The notes beneath the pieces were generated by a model. The model had not been told where the DNA came from. It saw nothing but the letters and a program-made list of their open reading frames with translations, and searched no databases. Below are positions 62,572 to 64,000 of a stretch of 64,000 bases of DNA, piece after piece. Within the stretch, counting starts at the first letter, position 1. The number at the start of each line of letters is the position of its first letter. This DNA is from Enterococcus sp. HY326 (GTDB taxonomy: Bacteria; Bacillota; Bacilli; Lactobacillales; Enterococcaceae): positions 62,001 through 126,000 of the forward strand of contig NZ_JANLGQ010000007.1 of assembly GCF_026157065.1 (NCBI RefSeq), read 5' to 3'. The position numbers and the translations under genes were made by a program.

Positions 62572-64000
62572 CTACATAAAACTAAGGGGTTCATTGTCGA
62601 TTGATAAATACAAGCCCCGCTGCTGTTCCTTCTGCGATTCGCTGAGGATTTTTTCCAAAGCCTCAGCCAAATGTGGTTCTTGTTTGTATTTGATAATCAG
62701 TTGATAATAGTAACGATTTTTAATACGGGCTATTGCCCCGGGTGTCGGGCCTAAGAAAATACTATTGGGACCAAGAGCCTCTTGCAGCTGACGCGCCACT
62801 TGGAAAATTTTGCGGGCGGCGACTTCCTCTTCTGGATGATTAGCGGTAATTTTCACCGTGAAATAATACGGCGGGTAACCGCCGTGATGCCGCACCTTCA
62901 TCTCTTGTTGGTAAAAGGCTTCGAAATTTTGCTGTTCCGCCAGCTGAATACTGTAGTGCTCTGGATTAAAGGTTTGAATCACTACTTCACCGGCTTTATG
63001 GCCCCGACCCGCCCGACCGCTGACCTGTGTTAACAGCTGAAACGTGCGCTCACTGGCCCGGAAATCCGGTAAATTTAACGCTGTGTCGGCATTTAGCACG
63101 CCGACTAAGGTCACATCTGGAAAATCCAATCCCTTGGCAATCATCTGCGTGCCTAATAAAATATCCGCCTTGTGACTGCCGAACTGCTGCAGAATTTTTT
63201 CATGGGCACCCTTGCGTCTAGTCGTGTCGACATCCATCCGCAAAATCCGAGCAGCTGGCAAAAGAGTTTGCAGCTCTTCTTCTACCTTTTGCGTACCAGT
63301 CCCGTAATAACGAATTTTATCCTCGCCGCAATTAGGACAGCGGTGGGGAATCCGTTCCTCATGACCGCAGTAATGACAGCGCATCGTTTTGGTATCCATA
63401 TGTAAGGTCAACGAAATTTCACAGTTGGGACAAGGCAAGACATACCCACAATCACGACACATTACAAAGGAAGAATAGCCACGCCGATTTAACATCAGCA
63501 CGCTTTGCTCGCCTTTGTCTAAGCGATCGACTAATTTTTCCAGCAAAATGCTGGAAAAGGAACTGGTGTTTTGTTTTTTAAATTCGTCCCGCATATCGAT
63601 AATTTCAACAGTCGGCAACGTGGCCTGCGCATTGCCCCGCTTCGTTAAGCGCAGCAGCTGATAAACATTTTTTTGAGCCCGTGCTCGGGATTCTAAAGAT
63701 GGCGTCGCACTGCCTAAGACCACCGGACACTTGTGATACTCTCCCCGCCAGATTGCTAAATCGCGGGCGTGATATTTTGGCGTCTCTTCTTGTTTGTAGC
63801 TGGCTTCATGTTCTTCATCAATGATGATTAAGCCGAGATTGCTTAAAGGAGCAAAGACAGCCGAACGGGCACCGACTACAACTTGGGCTTCCCCCCGTTC
63901 AATCTTGCGCCACTCATCGTATTTTTCCCCTTGAGACAAACCGCTGTGGAGCACGGCAACTTGTTCACCGAAACGCCCTTTAAAGCGTTCCACCATCTGC
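62572..64000 (-). CDS. priA: Primosomal helicase PriA, C-terminal part (5' end outside window)
   Basis: About 475 residues are seen. It shows helicase motifs VVVGARSAVFAPLSNLGLIIIDEEHEASYKQ (DEEH), VVLGSATPSLESRA, ILLGTQMIAKGLDFPDVTLV and QVSGRAGRG, and the Zn-binding pairs CRDCGYVLPCPNC and CHYCGHEERIPHRCPNC. Restarts stalled replication forks. First gene visible of the long operon down to thiN. Confidence 0.97.
   Translation of the reverse strand, partial: QMVERFKGRFGEQVAVLHSGLSQGEKYDEWRKIERGEAQVVVGARSAVFAPLSNLGLIIIDEEHEASYKQEETPKYHARDLAIWRGEYHKCPVVLGSATPSLESRARAQKNVYQLLRLTKRGNAQATLPTVEIIDMRDEFKKQNTSSFSSILLEKLVDRLDKGEQSVLMLNRRGYSSFVMCRDCGYVLPCPNCEISLTLHMDTKTMRCHYCGHEERIPHRCPNCGEDKIRYYGTGTQKVEEELQTLLPAARILRMDVDTTRRKGAHEKILQQFGSHKADILLGTQMIAKGLDFPDVTLVGVLNADTALNLPDFRASERTFQLLTQVSGRAGRGHKAGEVVIQTFNPEHYSIQLAEQQNFEAFYQQEMKVRHHGGYPPYYFTVKITANHPEEEVAARKIFQVARQLQEALGPNSIFLGPTPGAIARIKNRYYYQLIIKYKQEPHLAEALEKILSESQKEQQRGLYLSIDNEPLSFM

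Overview
The window is a low-GC Gram-positive chromosome segment, almost certainly Enterococcus or a close relative. The evidence is the conserved run priA-def-fmt-rsmB-stp-prkC(5 PASTA)-rsgA-rpe-thiN, the order mreC-mreD-sagA, the pair rlmH/htrA, and WxL/WxLIP/LPXTG surface-protein operons. No tRNA, rRNA, CRISPR array or complete prophage was seen.

Layout. 1-0.9 kb: 3' end of aconitase. 1.1-29.6 kb: an accessory island, nearly all on the minus strand, made of two paralogous surface-protein cassettes. Each cassette, in transcription order, has a winged-helix regulator, a giant beta-helix WxL protein, a small LPXTG protein, two small WxL proteins, a DUF916/DUF3324 WxL-interacting protein, an unrecognised two-TM protein and a signal-peptidase-like protein lacking both catalytic residues. 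The right cassette adds a YfhO-type membrane protein. A broken DUF960 gene and a JAB/RadC-like gene sit between the cassettes. 29.8-39.2 kb: an Mga-like regulator, an HxlR/PEBP/yellow-family/quinone-reductase-like stress cluster, a HhH-GPD glycosylase, acetolactate synthase and a WG-repeat lipoprotein. 39.8-64 kb: housekeeping core.

Main discovery candidate. Upstream of each cassette regulator lies a segment bounded by a perfect inverted repeat (11164-11184/11890-11910, and 26755-26773/28318-28336). The repeats of the two loci share the core ATAACTAnnTATTAnGCGA. Each segment contains a sigma-A-like promoter that now points away from the regulator and into a strong terminator just outside the far repeat. 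Both have a paired TGACGG motif exactly 43 nt inside the near repeat. The right segment encodes a tyrosine recombinase, with a second one next door. This looks like twin invertible promoter switches, both drawn in the OFF orientation. The right regulator is also out of frame at a nine-A tract, which would be a second ON/OFF layer if it is real. The cassettes would then build a phase-variable cell-wall complex: WxL proteins bound by the WxLIP anchor, an LPXTG partner, and a dead signal peptidase that recalls the pilus chaperone SipA.

Other points: a dense DnaA-box cluster between rlmH and htrA; a 17-bp inverted repeat shared by the promoter regions of the HxlR cluster and alsS; nonsense-broken DUF960 and DUF3885 genes; and a possible AUU start for rsgA. 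All family names are from reading the sequence; no database search was run.
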